In this document: in pieces, positions 34,125-45,599 of the stretch
Layout: each line of letters begins with the position of its first letter
Position numbering within the stretch: the stretch's first letter is position 1
Position numbers and translations under genes: made by a program
Notes under the pieces: generated by a model
Databases searched by the model: none
What the model saw: the letters and a program-made list of their open reading frames with translations, nothing else
What the model was told of the DNA's origin: nothing
NCBI GenBank assembly: GCA_002099365.1
Contig: MSED01000003.1
Coordinates: 1,860,001 to 1,924,000 of the forward strand
Length of the DNA: 64,000 bases
Direction: 5' to 3'
From: Phialophora verrucosa
Taxonomy: Eukaryota; Ascomycota; Eurotiomycetes; Chaetothyriales; Herpotrichiellaceae

Positions 34125-35348
34125 ATGCTTGCAAGAACACCAAGAGCAGCTCTACGCTCGTCTCGAGCACTCAGACCTTGTCGGCCTTCCCAATCCCTGC
34201 AACCTCGCAACGTCAGATTCCAATCTACAGCTCCGACCAATGCCAGCACAGGCGCACCCTCTGGCTCGAGCCACGCCCTCGTAGGTGGACTGGCTGGCGG
34301 TGCCTTTGCCTTCCTGCTAGGTTACGCGTGGTACTCGTTCTCGGGCGCGAAAGCTGCAGTCAACAGCGTGCACTCAACAAAGTCCTATGTTGAGAGCGCA
34401 TTCAGGAAAACCACGGAAAACGCACCAGAGCCTAGTCAAGCAGTCCAATGGCTGAAAGAGACGGTGCAAAGCTACACAAGGCTGATCCCGGGAGCCAGCA
34501 AGTACGTCGACTCAGCCTTCCAGGATATCGAAACAATCCAGAGAAGCCATGGGGATGAGGTCAATCAGATCATCAATGACACCTACCGTCAACTCAAAGA
34601 TGCCACCAACAAGGGATTCAGCATGGAGGCAGCAGCGCAAGCTTGGGACATTCTACAAGATGCCTTTAAGCGTATCGGCAAGCTCGCAGGCAGTGCTGGG
34701 CAGGAAATCATTGACAACCATCCGCAGCTGAAAGAACAGTTCGGCGGACGATTCCAGCAGCTACAACAGATGGGCGAGCAGTACGGCCCTGAAGCTAAAA
34801 AGGTGGTGGACGACACATGGAATCAAGCTCGTGATATTCTAGCCGGCGGCGTCAGCGTCTCGACAGCCCAAAAGCTCCAACAATTGATACAAGAGAAGAC
34901 TCAACAAGTGCAACAGTATGGCGATCAGGCATGGCAGAAAGGGTTGGAACAGGCCAAGCCACTGCTGGACAAGCAACCAGAGTTGAAAAAGCTCTTTGAA
35001 GAGAACAAAGGGAAACTACTCCGAGGGGATCTGGGCCAGTTGTGGCAGAAGGTGCAAGAGGCGACACAATCAGGTAACACAGACGACCTGCAGAAATTCG
35101 TTCGAGACCAGGCACAGAAGGCTTCAGACAGTGCTGGCGGTGGCATCGAGCAGTTCTTGCAGATGATTCCCGGTGGGACGGAGATTGGACCCAAGTTGCA
35201 ACAATTGCAGGAACTGAGCGAGAAGCATGGCCAGGAAGCGGAGAAGCTAATCAAAAGTGCAATTGAAGATGTCAAGAAGGTGCTGTCACAAAAGGTTGAG
35301 GAGGGGCAGAAACTGAAGGAGAAGGCCAAGTCTGATGTCAAATCATAG
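34125..35348 (+). CDS. Mitochondrial-type membrane protein with long amphipathic helices
   Basis: 407 residues, single exon. The ATG at 34125 starts MLARTPRAALRSSRALRPC, a strong presequence followed by RNVRFQS, a likely processing region. An ATG 36 bases upstream is in frame but adds an acidic stretch. A glycine-rich transmembrane helix follows (ALVGGLAGGAFAFLLGYAWY, about residues 51-70). The last ~320 residues are predicted helical, rich in Gln/Lys/Glu/Ala with loose repeats (LQQLIQEKTQQVQQYGDQAW, KLQQLQELSEKHGQEAEKL), like apolipoprotein or LEA-type amphipathic helices. A role in inner-membrane shaping or lipid contact is speculation. Confidence 0.75.
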   Translation: MLARTPRAALRSSRALRPCRPSQSLQPRNVRFQSTAPTNASTGAPSGSSHALVGGLAGGAFAFLLGYAWYSFSGAKAAVNSVHSTKSYVESAFRKTTENAPEPSQAVQWLKETVQSYTRLIPGASKYVDSAFQDIETIQRSHGDEVNQIINDTYRQLKDATNKGFSMEAAAQAWDILQDAFKRIGKLAGSAGQEIIDNHPQLKEQFGGRFQQLQQMGEQYGPEAKKVVDDTWNQARDILAGGVSVSTAQKLQQLIQEKTQQVQQYGDQAWQKGLEQAKPLLDKQPELKKLFEENKGKLLRGDLGQLWQKVQEATQSGNTDDLQKFVRDQAQKASDSAGGGIEQFLQMIPGGTEIGPKLQQLQELSEKHGQEAEKLIKSAIEDVKKVLSQKVEEGQKLKEKAKSDVKS

Positions 35349-35707
35349 TGCTCGTCTTGAGCTCGCTCAGGAGCATGAGAGACGAAGGGCTTCAAATGCA
35401 GGGCGGCGCCGGGTCGTCGGCTCAGACAGCTTACAATTAACACCGGGCCAAAGCTAGGGAATGTTTTCTGTATCAAAAATGACAGACTGCAAGTCAAGTC
35501 ACTACACAGCAAGCAAATGTATTTCCAATTGAAAGGCGTCCGCAGCACCCTCGAAACAACAACTTGAAGCTATCGCAGGTGGTCGGTGGTGGTGCAAGTG
35601 TAAACAAATTGACGTCATCCGGAAGATGGCACGGAATTGTGGCGCTCTCCATTTTGTCATCTGCAACTCGAATGCTTCAGTGTTCCGATACACTCCCCAT
35701 CGCTTAG
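35349..35707. other. Intergenic upstream of GST gene
   Basis: 3' flank of the helical protein gene and promoter of the GST-like gene. It ends with a TATA element at 35708; no gene. Confidence 0.6.
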
Positions 35708-35714
35708 TATATAA
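35708..35714 (+). promoter_or_regulatory. TATA box candidate for GST-like gene
   Basis: TATATAA, 22 bases before the first ATG (35736) and about 88 bases before the ATG at 35802. The closeness to the first ATG suggests transcripts often begin at or after it. Confidence 0.55.
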
Positions 35715-35735
35715 CCGCTGGTGGGACGTACATCC

Positions 35736-36875
35736 ATGAGACGCCTACAGCCGCTGTTACATCAACTCATACCGTCATCCAACCAGAACATAGCACGCCA
35801 GATGTCGTCGACAATGGCCTCAACGGGTGAAATCGCTCCAGGTCGACCATCCCCGAGCACAGTAGCCGAGCATCTCGCCGGCTCTGCACAATCGTGGCAT
35901 GGCCAAATAACGCCCGACGGGCCATTCCCGCCACAAAGAGGCAGATATCACCTGTATATCGGGTTATTCTGCCCGTTTGCGCATCGAGCTAACCTGGTTC
36001 GGCACCTGAAAGGTCTCACAGACATCATCGACATTTCCGTCGTGAAACCATATCCCAAAGGTGATGAACATGGCTGGCCGGGTTGGCAGTTTCCGAGCTC
36101 GAATGACGAGTATCCCCACGCAACTGTCGACCACTTGTTCGGAAGCAAGTACCTGCACGAGGTGTATTTCAAGGCCGACCCAGAGTACAAAGGACGATAC
36201 TCCGTGCCTGTCCTCTGGGACCGGGAACTCGGCACGATCGTTAATAACGAGAGCACAGAACTCCTGCGAAATCTGCAAGTTGCTTTCAATACGCTGTTGC
36301 CGGAAAAGTACGCCACGGTGACGCTATATCCGGAGCATTTGAGGAAGGACATCGACGAGGTTAGCGGATGGATGCAGAGAGACCTTAACACTGGTGTGTA
36401 CAAAGCGGGCTTCGCCCCCGACCAGGCAACGTACGATCAGAACGTGCCTCGTGTCTTTGCCGCCCTCAACAAACTCGAGAAGATGCTGGCTAGCAATGGT
36501 GGGCCGTATATTCTTGGGAAAGAGCTCACAGAGGTGGACATTCGCGCTTACGCAACTATCATTCGCTTTGATACGGTGTATGTTCAGCATTTCAAGTGCA
36601 ACTTGGGGACCATCAGGCATGATTACCCGCAGTTGAACAACTGGTTGAAAAATCTGTACTGGAATGTTAAGGGGTTCAAAGAGACGACGGATTTCAAGCA
36701 TATCAAGGAGAATTATACCAAGAGTCATTGGGATATCAACCCCAAGGCTATCACACCGATGGGGCCTTATCCTGACGTTGAGGAGGAGCCGTACGAGCCT
36801 GATCTCAGCAAGGTCAAGGTTGGCGGTGTGAGGATGCTGAAGGTGGTGGAATTGGAAGGACAGCTGCCAGGATGA
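35736..36875 (+). CDS. Glutathionyl-hydroquinone reductase / Xi-class GST (Ecm4-like)
   Basis: Reduces glutathionyl-quinone conjugates and mixed disulfides through a catalytic Cys. A single exon of 379 residues from 35736, or 357 from 35802 (MSSTMASTG). The first 22 residues (MRRLQPLLHQLIPSSNQNIA) could be a mitochondrial presequence. Seen: RYHLYIGLFCPFAHR with the catalytic Cys in CPFAHR (many homologues have CPWAHR), HGWPGWQF, SVPVLWDRELGTIVNNEST (thioredoxin-fold GSH-binding cis-Pro and Ser), and the helical C-terminal domain with PYILGKELTEVDIRAYATI and RFDTVYVQHFKCNLGTIRH. The length is typical. No clustering partner nearby. Confidence 0.92.
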   Translation: MRRLQPLLHQLIPSSNQNIARQMSSTMASTGEIAPGRPSPSTVAEHLAGSAQSWHGQITPDGPFPPQRGRYHLYIGLFCPFAHRANLVRHLKGLTDIIDISVVKPYPKGDEHGWPGWQFPSSNDEYPHATVDHLFGSKYLHEVYFKADPEYKGRYSVPVLWDRELGTIVNNESTELLRNLQVAFNTLLPEKYATVTLYPEHLRKDIDEVSGWMQRDLNTGVYKAGFAPDQATYDQNVPRVFAALNKLEKMLASNGGPYILGKELTEVDIRAYATIIRFDTVYVQHFKCNLGTIRHDYPQLNNWLKNLYWNVKGFKETTDFKHIKENYTKSHWDINPKAITPMGPYPDVEEEPYEPDLSKVKVGGVRMLKVVELEGQLPG

Positions 36876-39261
36876 CCAGTCACCCATTTGACATGCCGAC
36901 CCTGAGGGTTTTTGAAGTCCGAAAGCAGGTGCCGATCCGAGGACATTACATGGGCCCAAAAGGATGGCATGAGCTTCTGCGGAACACACCAGCAGTGAGG
37001 CCCCCGCAAAGTGAAATCGCGGACTCCAGAATTGGACTAACTTGAGACGTTGTCTGTTGCTGCTGGTTTGGTGATGGACAACGTCCTTTCTTGCATAGAC
37101 TGATTCCGGGGGGAGAGACGATCCGGTTAGGGGTGGATTTGGCGGAGTCCACCCATTAACTAATGCCTAGTTTGAAGGTTGCACGCAACGACTCTGAGAC
37201 CACCACTGGCTGGGCCAAATGAAGGACGATGCGAATGAATGAAGCCCTGTTGTAATACTTGCAATCCTTGTTTCATCCCCGCTGGAACGCTGCTAGAATT
37301 CTACCACGTACTCGTAGTACGCAGTCAGTACTTCGTTCACTCGGAAAATTGTAGGTGGCGACGGGCCACTGCAACGATCCGCTGTAAGAAAGGTGCTCTG
37401 ATACCGTGCTCGATTCTGCAAGAATCAGCGTGGATGGTCATGGGATTCTGCCCATTTGCGATGGTGCGCAGAGGAATATGGAAGGCTTGTCCTCGTTATC
37501 ACAAGCGGGAGATGAGCACTGATCTGCCGTTCGTGCACAGATGGAAAATGATCAGCGGTGAGAGATGTCGACACCGGGACGGTCCTGGTCACTGCCTCGA
37601 TCCCTAGCTACGTTGCGTGACGGATCATTCATCACATTCTCGCCTGGCTAAGACCCTCTACGGCCTAGCCTCATAACGACTTGAATTACGACTTGAATTT
37701 CGCTTGGGTTTTTGTCGTTGCAAGAGACATGATGCCGTGACAAGGCCCTGGGAAGTTCAAATTTGCTTGCCGCCGAGTCCGAGATCCTTCTTTGCAGACT
37801 TCTCGAAGTCAGGTCCAAGGAAGATGGCAGTTCTCAGAGTTCCATTGGGACAGGCCACTCGAAGGAGGAAATGAGCAGCGGATTGGTATATCCACCAGGC
37901 GCGGTGATTGGTCCTTGCACAATCAAAAAGGGAAAGCAAAGATCAGGAGAAAGACAGGTCGACGAGCTCGGCAGGCGTCTCTGCACGGCGGCGCGGTGGC
38001 TTTCGGCGCGTTTAGCTGGGCGGATTAAGGGCTAGCCTAACCAAGGCTTGACGCCTGTCCGGTCGTGCCAGTTATCAGTCGCATGCCCATTCTTCCACGA
38101 GAAAATCGTTTCCATGCCAATTTCGTCCGAAAAACCACTCATTGCTGTCAGTCCTCGTGTACCTTTGTCCTGATGTCCCACGGATGTGTCTACTCGTAAT
38201 ATGGCGTCGATTTATGGTCCGTTCTCAAGATCTAGCTGACGTACGGAACCCTGACAGACCGCTTTCGATTCCTGTGCAATGTCCTTTCTTCTCGGAGAAT
38301 TCTCAGCCTGCGACTCAGGCGCCTGTAGAAGTAACCTTATTGCTCCCACACCTTTGCAGTGCTCATCCACCCCTGGAACCCCTGTGAAAGTGGCGGTGGT
38401 CTAGTCCCCATCTGGCAGGGTGTGCAGCCGGTTCAAGATGACGACCGCTGAAAATATGGGTAAGACAACACACTCTAATTTCGTTACTGAGGTCCAACCT
38501 CTGTGAATTGTGCACAGCAAGGGAGATTACTGGTGCTGTGTTATGGGTGCCGCGTAGGCATGTCTTCCGCGTGAAGGTCTCCGATAACCTAAAAGCTCGT
38601 CAATGTGTAAGTGTGTGTACCACAATGACATTGCCGGGTACGCTTTCGAGCTTTGTCGGTGAGCATGTGCGCAACACTCTAACCCTGCACAAGTACGCAG
38701 TGCTATGGCCTGCAGTTCCCCTTGTCAGATATCAGTGCTAAACTGCGCTTGATAAGCCAACGGCAAGCCAAGTGGATTCAACTGCTGTCTTTGATCGACA
38801 CCGGGGCTTCATCTCCACTGTTCAATCACTCTAGTCTCGAACTTTGCGAAAGCCTCATCTCCTACCCCAGCCATACAGTCCCCCCAGTCTGCAGATTCAC
38901 GGCGACTTGCACGAAAATGGCTGGGCGGCTACGTACACCACGGTGCTCCTTCGCTGCTGGTCATCTCGTCTGGTCGAGCACTTTAACATACCCTGGCTTT
39001 TGCTTACCGGCGTCTTAGTTGTTCTGGCCCTGGGCCTATCGATTTATCACAGCCATATTCCCTCCAAACCATGTCTCCCAAACTCTAGATAACTGGATAC
39101 GAGATATTTGTTCAGCCACTTACCCAACTCTGCATCTCGACCTCTAAAACTCGGAAACTCAAGCAGGTGTCTACTATCATGTGCTGCTGATACCTGACCC
39201 GCGAAGGATTTGGAAAGGAAGGGAAACGAATTACGCAGGAGCAAAGGATTGTGAGGGAAGA
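36876..39261. other. Intergenic, no gene recognised
   Basis: About 2.4 kb between the GST-like and LIM genes. It contains a perfect 12-bp tandem duplication (acgacttgaatt twice, 37676-37699) and TACTCGTA at 37309 and 38191. Several open frames of 60-120 codons overlap on both strands without recognisable domains. Confidence 0.5.
37676..37699. repeat. Perfect 12-bp tandem duplication
   Basis: Two adjacent copies of acgacttgaatt in an intergenic region. Confidence 0.9.
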
Positions 39262-41716
39262 ATGGAGGTACCGGCAAAGAATCCAAGCACCTTGCCAATT
39301 ATCAAATGCTCGAGCTGTGGAAGGGACGTCCTGATGTCGGGTCTGGCCGAGCATCAGTGCGCATCCACGCCTCCACCAGGTAAATTCCATTGCGCGGATC
39401 CATTCTTACAGAAACAACTAACCGACGGCTCAGCTTCAATCATGCCTCCGCCACCTCCACGAACAGATTCGTCTAACAGCTTGCGAAGCATGCGACCGCA
39501 GCGACCGCTCCTACCGAAGATTGATCCGTCTGTTGGCTGTAAGTCACTGATGCTCATCGCTGGAAGGAGAGACTGACAAGTGCCTAGTTCGAGCCCCGAC
39601 ATATCAAGGCGAACTCACCCCTGCGAGCAGTGGTCATAATTCTATGATCTCTCCTGTGAGCGCAGGCTCCGGCCCAAGGTCTCCCTGGCCAGCGGTGCGC
39701 AGAGGATCGATACCCGGACCTCGAAGACCGCCTTCCCCAGAGCTCACTAATCTAGATTGCGCCTTTCCTCCGTTCCCTTTGCCTGCTAGAGCCCCAACAA
39801 CGCGAAGAAGAGACAGATCTGCGACGGAGCGCAGCGACGCAAAGAGACCCAGATCTCGGGAGGGCCGCAAAGCCGGAACACAAAGCAGCAGGCGTCCTCC
39901 ACTTACAAGAGAAGGATCTTCCAATACTTCTGGCACAAAGTCGAGTGATAGCTTGCCGACGTTGAAGCAGTCCCGACCCACGAGTCCTTTGAGCAATGAG
40001 ATCAAGTTGGAGAGTCATCAAGCGACCGCTGGGAAGCTGCCAGACGTCCATTTGCCTATATCAATTCCACCTCCGACCACGGAGGCTTTGCCGGCCATCA
40101 GCTTACCACTTCAATCGTCGACAGCAAACACGCAACCAAAGCCTCCTGACGATGCGAGGTTAGATCCCAGTCTCGGTACATTTGACTTTGGTGGTACCAT
40201 ATCCAGCAAATCTGAATCACACCCTGTCGAGTCGTGGCTGACTGAGCGTGCTCGAGCCGACACCGAGCCAGCCTACAAATCAAAGAGACCTCCTCCGATC
40301 TTGAGCAACCCGGAGATTGCTCCATTGGCCAAGTCTTCTACGGCACCACAGCCTTCGCCAAGTGGTAGCTTTGGCCGAAGCCTGGGTAGACTATTCAGTC
40401 GACGTCGGTCCCAATCCGCTACTTCTCGTCGAGATGTTGTACGCCAGGCTCTCAGCGATGAACCAGACTCCTTTGATAAGAGTACTGCAGGCCAAAGTAT
40501 GCTCAGTCCTGGTAGTGACCGTTCATTCTTCACAGCAGAAGCCTCTCCTCTGGCAGCTTCACCTTTAAGGGGACCGGAGCCATCACCTGTCCACGAAGAA
40601 TCGTTGAAAGCACTCGAAGGGATGACACCCGAACCCACCACTGTTGCTTCACCAGTCGTGGTTGTTGAGTCTGTGATTGATTCATCGAAGAGGTCAGGAC
40701 AGGTACTACCTTCCGACCTCGACGTAACGCAATCGCCAGAGCTGTTTGAAACGTCCGAGATTCCCTCCGGTCCTGAAGGAACTGGGCTGATTGAGGCTCT
40801 CCGTCGCGTTTCCATCGACTCGGCCTCCTCTTATGGTTCGATCGGCTTTACTGAACGCACAACAAGCTCTAGGTCGACTGCACCTCATGTGGATCCAATG
40901 CCGCTTGAACCATTTACCTCTCCAGACTCTACCCTGATCAAATCTGGCAATGTCGATGTACCTGCACCGCTAAGACCAAAGCTACCAGAGCTACCACCCG
41001 ACTCGCCCACGGATCCTCTATTTCAGGAAGGTCGCTTGTCTCCAATCCCTGACTCGGCGCATCACACACACGGTTCTCTCGATTCATTGCCATCGATTCA
41101 CGTGGAGCCCGAGACAAGCCCAGAACCAGCTCAGGCTCCGGAGGCTCGACCATCAACGCGCAACAAAGCCAACTTGTCGGTACCGAACAAGGGTGTATGC
41201 CGTGGCTGTGCTCAGCTCATCCTGGTCGGACAGAAGTCGGTGTCAAGTGCAGACGGGCGACTTACGGGTCGCTACCACAAGGACTGCTTCGTTTGTCAAA
41301 CTTGCAAATCCGCATTTCCCACGGCCGAGTTCTACGTTCACAACGATCACCCGTACTGTGCGCACCACTATCACGAGCTGGAGAATTCTCTGTGTGCTAC
41401 GTGCGGGAAAGGGATTGAAGGATTATACATGGAAACAGCCAATGTGGCGGGCCGAGGAAAGGAGAAACACCATCCGGGCTGCTTGAAATGTACGACCTGC
41501 AAAATTCGACTGGATCACGATTACTTTGAGCTTTCTGGCAAGGTGTACTGTGAGCGAGACGCATTCAGACTTGCAAGCTCTCCAAAGTCGCACCATAACG
41601 CACCCAGCCGGCCGAGCCCCTTGGTTCGAGAATACATCTCCAGTGGAGACCCCGGGCTCGTGGAGGGCAGGAACTTTCCCGAGCGAAGAACAACCAGACT
41701 TATGACCATGGATTAA
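39262..41716 (+). CDS. Paxillin-like LIM-domain protein
   Basis: 801 residues in two exons (39262-39538, 39588-41716; 49-nt intron, donor GTAAGT). An N-terminal CSSCGRDVLMSGLAEHQC element resembles a single zinc-binding knuckle. About 500 Ser/Pro-rich disordered residues follow, then two LIM modules near residues 629-766: CRGCAQLILVG with HKDCFVCQTC and CAHHYHE, then CATCGKGIEGLYM with HHPGCLKCTTC and CERDAF. Two C-terminal LIM domains after a long disordered part is the layout of fungal paxillin-like proteins (Pxl1 type), which act in septation and polarity through Rho signalling; that role is inferred. The ATG at 39262 was preferred over an in-frame one at 39181. Confidence 0.85.
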
Positions 41717-43024
41717 TTTACGACAAGCATAGATACGGTATGATTTGACGCGCCGCGACAGGGCGTGTGGACGGTACGGAGGTCTCAGATTTCGCTGGCG
41801 AGCGTCGGGATAGGGTACCAACTCTTCGGATCTGCGCAAGAATTATTTCGACTTCGTTCACGGCACAAGTTGATCGCTCGGGTGACACAAACGCATTTGT
41901 GGGCCGATTTGAACGGATAATTTGACACCATTACGACCACGGTCGATCTATCATCCGGTTAACCGGACGAGGATCAACAAGATACGTATGACCATAAACA
42001 TAATGTGTATGCCTATTGCAAACTCATTGAACCATATGCTTGCATCGTGTGTACTCTATTGGCTGTGCCAGCATGCCAAATCCTTCCCGAATGCAGACCG
42101 GCGCTTGTCTATCTGCGCCGTTGATTGCATGATGGTTACACGGCATGCACATGGTCGCTAACGGTGGGCGTTGTAAGCGAGCAATCAGCGAAGTGCACGA
42201 GACCCGAGACAGGCAAAAGATTGTCAACTCTGAAATGACAGGCATCGGAAACGGATCAGATGGGCCGAAGCTTGCTTTGACGACCAAGGTGTGGTTCCCA
42301 AAATTGTGTCACACGGAATCATCTTCCATGAGGACAGCAGATGAAGACGGGATGCGAAGGAGGGAAACAAGAAAGTCTTTGGGCCTGATGGCTTGAGCGG
42401 ATGCAAATACGGCGGTCACGCTTCAAACGGTACCCAGGCGTGGAGATTGGAAATTGGGCTGAAAGCGCGCGTGACCCGAGGAATGATATGGGCGGATCTG
42501 GTTCGTGAAGCCAGCGAGAGTTTGGAGCACGCCTTCTGGATTCCAGCCGGATATCGAAACTCGATTCGGAGAGGAACGGATGCTGTGAGGTGAGACTCTC
42601 AGACTCTCCCACGCTTGATTGGAGGTGGAGCAAACGTCCCAAGATACATACAGTGGCTCCAGACCACACTGGTCACGGCGCCCTCTGCACGTCTCATGCG
42701 GTCGAAATGCACATGCTGCGGTCGCGCAGTTGATTCATCGAGTCGGACATTGCGCTGACGCTGACATGGCAGTACGCGCAAACGAGACTTGTGGTGGGAT
42801 ATCCGAGAAGGAAGCGGCGGCGACAACGCAGATGCTCGGGCGGCAGTTCCTCGTAGCACTGTCACACATCGATAAGGGCTGGAGCAACCGTGCTCTGATC
42901 GCCTCGATGCGGCCAAGAGACATAGTTCGTTCGGCATTCACCACGCAATAAGCATTACAAAGTCCACATGAATTTGTTATCGCGATGGAAGAATGATGAG
43001 TTGTCCGAGGCGGTCAAGGGCGAG

Positions 43025-43075
43025 GCTAAGGCTAGGCTGCCCTCGGCGGGCCCTTAGCATCCCTAGCCTTGCCTA
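43025..43075. repeat. Imperfect inverted repeat
   Basis: Left arm ggctaaggctagg and right arm cctagccttgcc pair over about 12 bases with one bulge. The inner loop can also pair through ctaag/cttag and a GC-rich stretch. Confidence 0.6.
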
Positions 43076-43370
43076 AGCGCTTGGGCACGGATTGGGGGAG
43101 GCCCAGAGGCGAGAATTCTCATTAGTCACCCACTCCACCACACAAATTGAAATCCAGGCCGCATGGGTACAAAGAGACGTACATTTCTCCCGTGTGTTAT
43201 CAGTCTCTCTCCCTCAGGTTCTACCCACAAACGACACCTCAGAGATCTGTTCGAAGCCGTCCCCGATCACCGCCCGGCTGTGATTGTTCCCCCTGCCTCT
43301 TTCCTTCAGCAGAGGATCACTTCCGAGTGATCCGTCCAACCGCCAAGACGTTTTCCAATCTGTTGCCCTC

Positions 43371-43717
43371 GTAAGTACTCCCGTATCTGAGATCTCGTCC
43401 TACATTGCATTGCACCGGATCGCCATTGTGCGTGTGGTGTTCTATCTGGGGCCGGCTTTGCAGCCCCGGTACCTGCATGATGTCCCCTGCTCTTGCATTC
43501 ACCACTTCAGTTGCATGTACCTGGCGACTTTCAAACATGGTGATTAGTTGTGTTGCCATGCGGCCAGCCGTGGGTGTCCATCGTCTCGAGGGTCCTTCTG
43601 ATCTCGAAAATGGCCTGTCCAGTCGACGGCTGTACCACTGGTCTCGTTGAGATTTGATTCCCATCACCTTGATTCCCCCCCCTTTGAACCCTTACTGACG
43701 TCTTGAACCCTTTTAAG
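43371..43717 (+). other. Possible 5'-UTR intron of INO1
   Basis: Donor GTAAGT after a pyrimidine-rich leader; acceptor cttttaag at 43711-43717 preceded by ttactgacg, a good branch site. It would remove 347 nt containing several upstream ATGs. Inferred from motifs only. Confidence 0.4.
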
Positions 43718-43856
43718 GTCCCATCACCCGTTCAACGGCAGCCGACGCTCTTCCCCTCCCGGAGGAGCATCGGACTCATACAAGACCCGATAAACGCCTT
43801 CTCTCGGAATCCGCTCAATCTTCAAGTCTTCATTCGGCCAAAATTCTCCAGTCAAT

Positions 43857-45599
43857 ATGGCACCACACGCGGAAATAGGCGTCGGCTCCATGAACGGGTA
43901 TAGCGCCCACCCCACCCTCGATTCGGCTCAGCCGCCCCAGGAACTCTTCACGGTCGACTCTCCCAACGTGGTCTACACCGACGACCACATCAAGAGCAAA
44001 TATGTCTACCGGACCACCGCCGTCACCAAGTCTGCCGACGGAAAAATCACGGCAACCCCAAAGGAAACCACGTACGACTTCCAGGTGGATCGGAAAGTTC
44101 CCAAGGTTGGCATGATGTTGGTCGGCTGGGGCGGCAACAACGGCTCCACTGTCACTGCGGGAATCATCGCCAACCGACGTGGACTCGTTTGGGACACCAA
44201 GGAAGGTCGTCAGGCTGCCAACTACTACGGCTCTGTGATTATGGGCTCGACCATCAAGCTCGGAAGCGACGCGGCGACCAACGAAGAGATCAACATTCCG
44301 TTCCACAATGTATTGCCCATGGTCCATCCCAATGACATTGTGGTTGGAGGTTGGGACATCAGCAGCATGAACATTGCCGCGGCTATGGATCGTGCTCAGG
44401 TTCTGGAACCCACGTTGAAGGCTCTGGTTTACAAGGAAATGTCTCTCATGAAGCCCCTGCCCAGCATCTACTATCCCGACTTCATTGCCGCCAACCAGGA
44501 GGACCGTGCAGATAACGTTCTTCCCGGCAACAAGGCGTCCATGGCTCATGTGGAACAGATCCGGACTGACATCAGGTAAGACAGTCAATGCCCGGCCCTG
44601 TCACGTGCGTGTGTCTCTTGTACTAACTGGACGCAGGAGCTTCAAGGCGGAGCACAACCTCGACAAGGTGATTGTTCTCTGGACGGCCAACACAGAGCGC
44701 TACGCGGACATTATCCCCGGCGTCAACGACACGGCCGACAACCTGTTGAAGGCCATCGAGCAAGGGCACGAGGAAGTGTCCCCCTCGACAGTCTTCTCCG
44801 TGGCGTGCATTCTGGAAAAGACGGCCTTCATCAATGGGTCGCCTCAAAATACCTTCGTGCCCGGCGCCATCCAACTGGCGGAGAAACACGATGCATTCAT
44901 CGGCGGCGACGACTTCAAGTCCGGCCAGACCAAGATGAAATCCGCGCTCGTCGACTTCCTGATCAACGCCGGCATCAAGTTGACGTCCATTGCCAGCTAC
45001 AACCACCTCGGCAACAACGACGGCAAGAACTTGAGCTCCCAGAAGCAGTTCCGCTCCAAGGAGATTTCCAAGTCCAACGTCGTGGACGACATGGTCGCCG
45101 CCAACAGTGTGCTGTACTCCAAGGACGAGCATCCAGACCACACCGTCGTCATCAAGTACATGCCCGCCGTGGGGGACAACAAGCGCGCCCTGGACGAGTA
45201 CTACGCCCAGATCTTCATGGGCGGCCATCAGACCATCAGCATTTTCAACGTCTGCGAGGACTCGCTGCTGGCTTCGCCGTTGATCATCGACCTCGTGCTC
45301 GTCACCGAGATGATGACTCGCATCCAGTGGAAGTCCGAAAGTGCCGCCGACTTCAAGGGATTTCACAGCGTGCTCAGCATTCTCAGCTACATGTTGAAGG
45401 TAAGTCGAGCTGTTATCCCCCTCTCCCCACGGTAAGATTTTGTTCTAACATTGAATAACCCCAGGCCCCGCTCACCCCGCCCGGCACCCCCGTCGTCAAC
45501 GCCCTCGCCAAGCAACGCAGCGCCCTGACCAACATCTTCCGTGCCTGTGTCGGCTTGCAGCCCGAGTCTGACATGACGCTCGAGCACAAGCTGTTCTAA
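43857..45599 (+). CDS. ino1: Inositol-3-phosphate synthase (myo-inositol-1-phosphate synthase)
   Basis: Converts glucose 6-phosphate to inositol 3-phosphate using bound NAD, the first committed step of inositol and phosphatidylinositol synthesis; cytosolic. Exons 43857-44575, 44637-45399 and 45465-45599 join to 538 residues. Introns are 61 and 65 nt. Seen: the NAD-binding GWGGNNGSTVTAGI, NYYGSVIMGSTIKLG, VVGGWDISSMNIAAAMDRA, VLWTANTERYADI, AFIGGDDFKSGQTKMKS, SYNHLGNNDGKNLS, SKSNVVDDMV, DEYYAQIFMGG and the tail LEHKLF. All core motifs are intact and length is normal. Inositol-responsive regulation is likely by analogy, but I see no clear promoter element. Confidence 0.97.

Larger units (their letters stand above)
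41717..43856. other. Intergenic and INO1 leader
   Basis: About 2.1 kb. An imperfect inverted repeat lies at 43025-43075. From about 43.2 kb the sequence is pyrimidine-rich and likely part of the INO1 5' leader, including a possible leader intron (43371-43717). No coding gene recognised. Confidence 0.5.

Noticed and set aside
44623..45366. 247-codon minus-strand open frame
   Set aside because: Val/Asp/Leu-rich antisense shadow of inositol-phosphate synthase exon 2.
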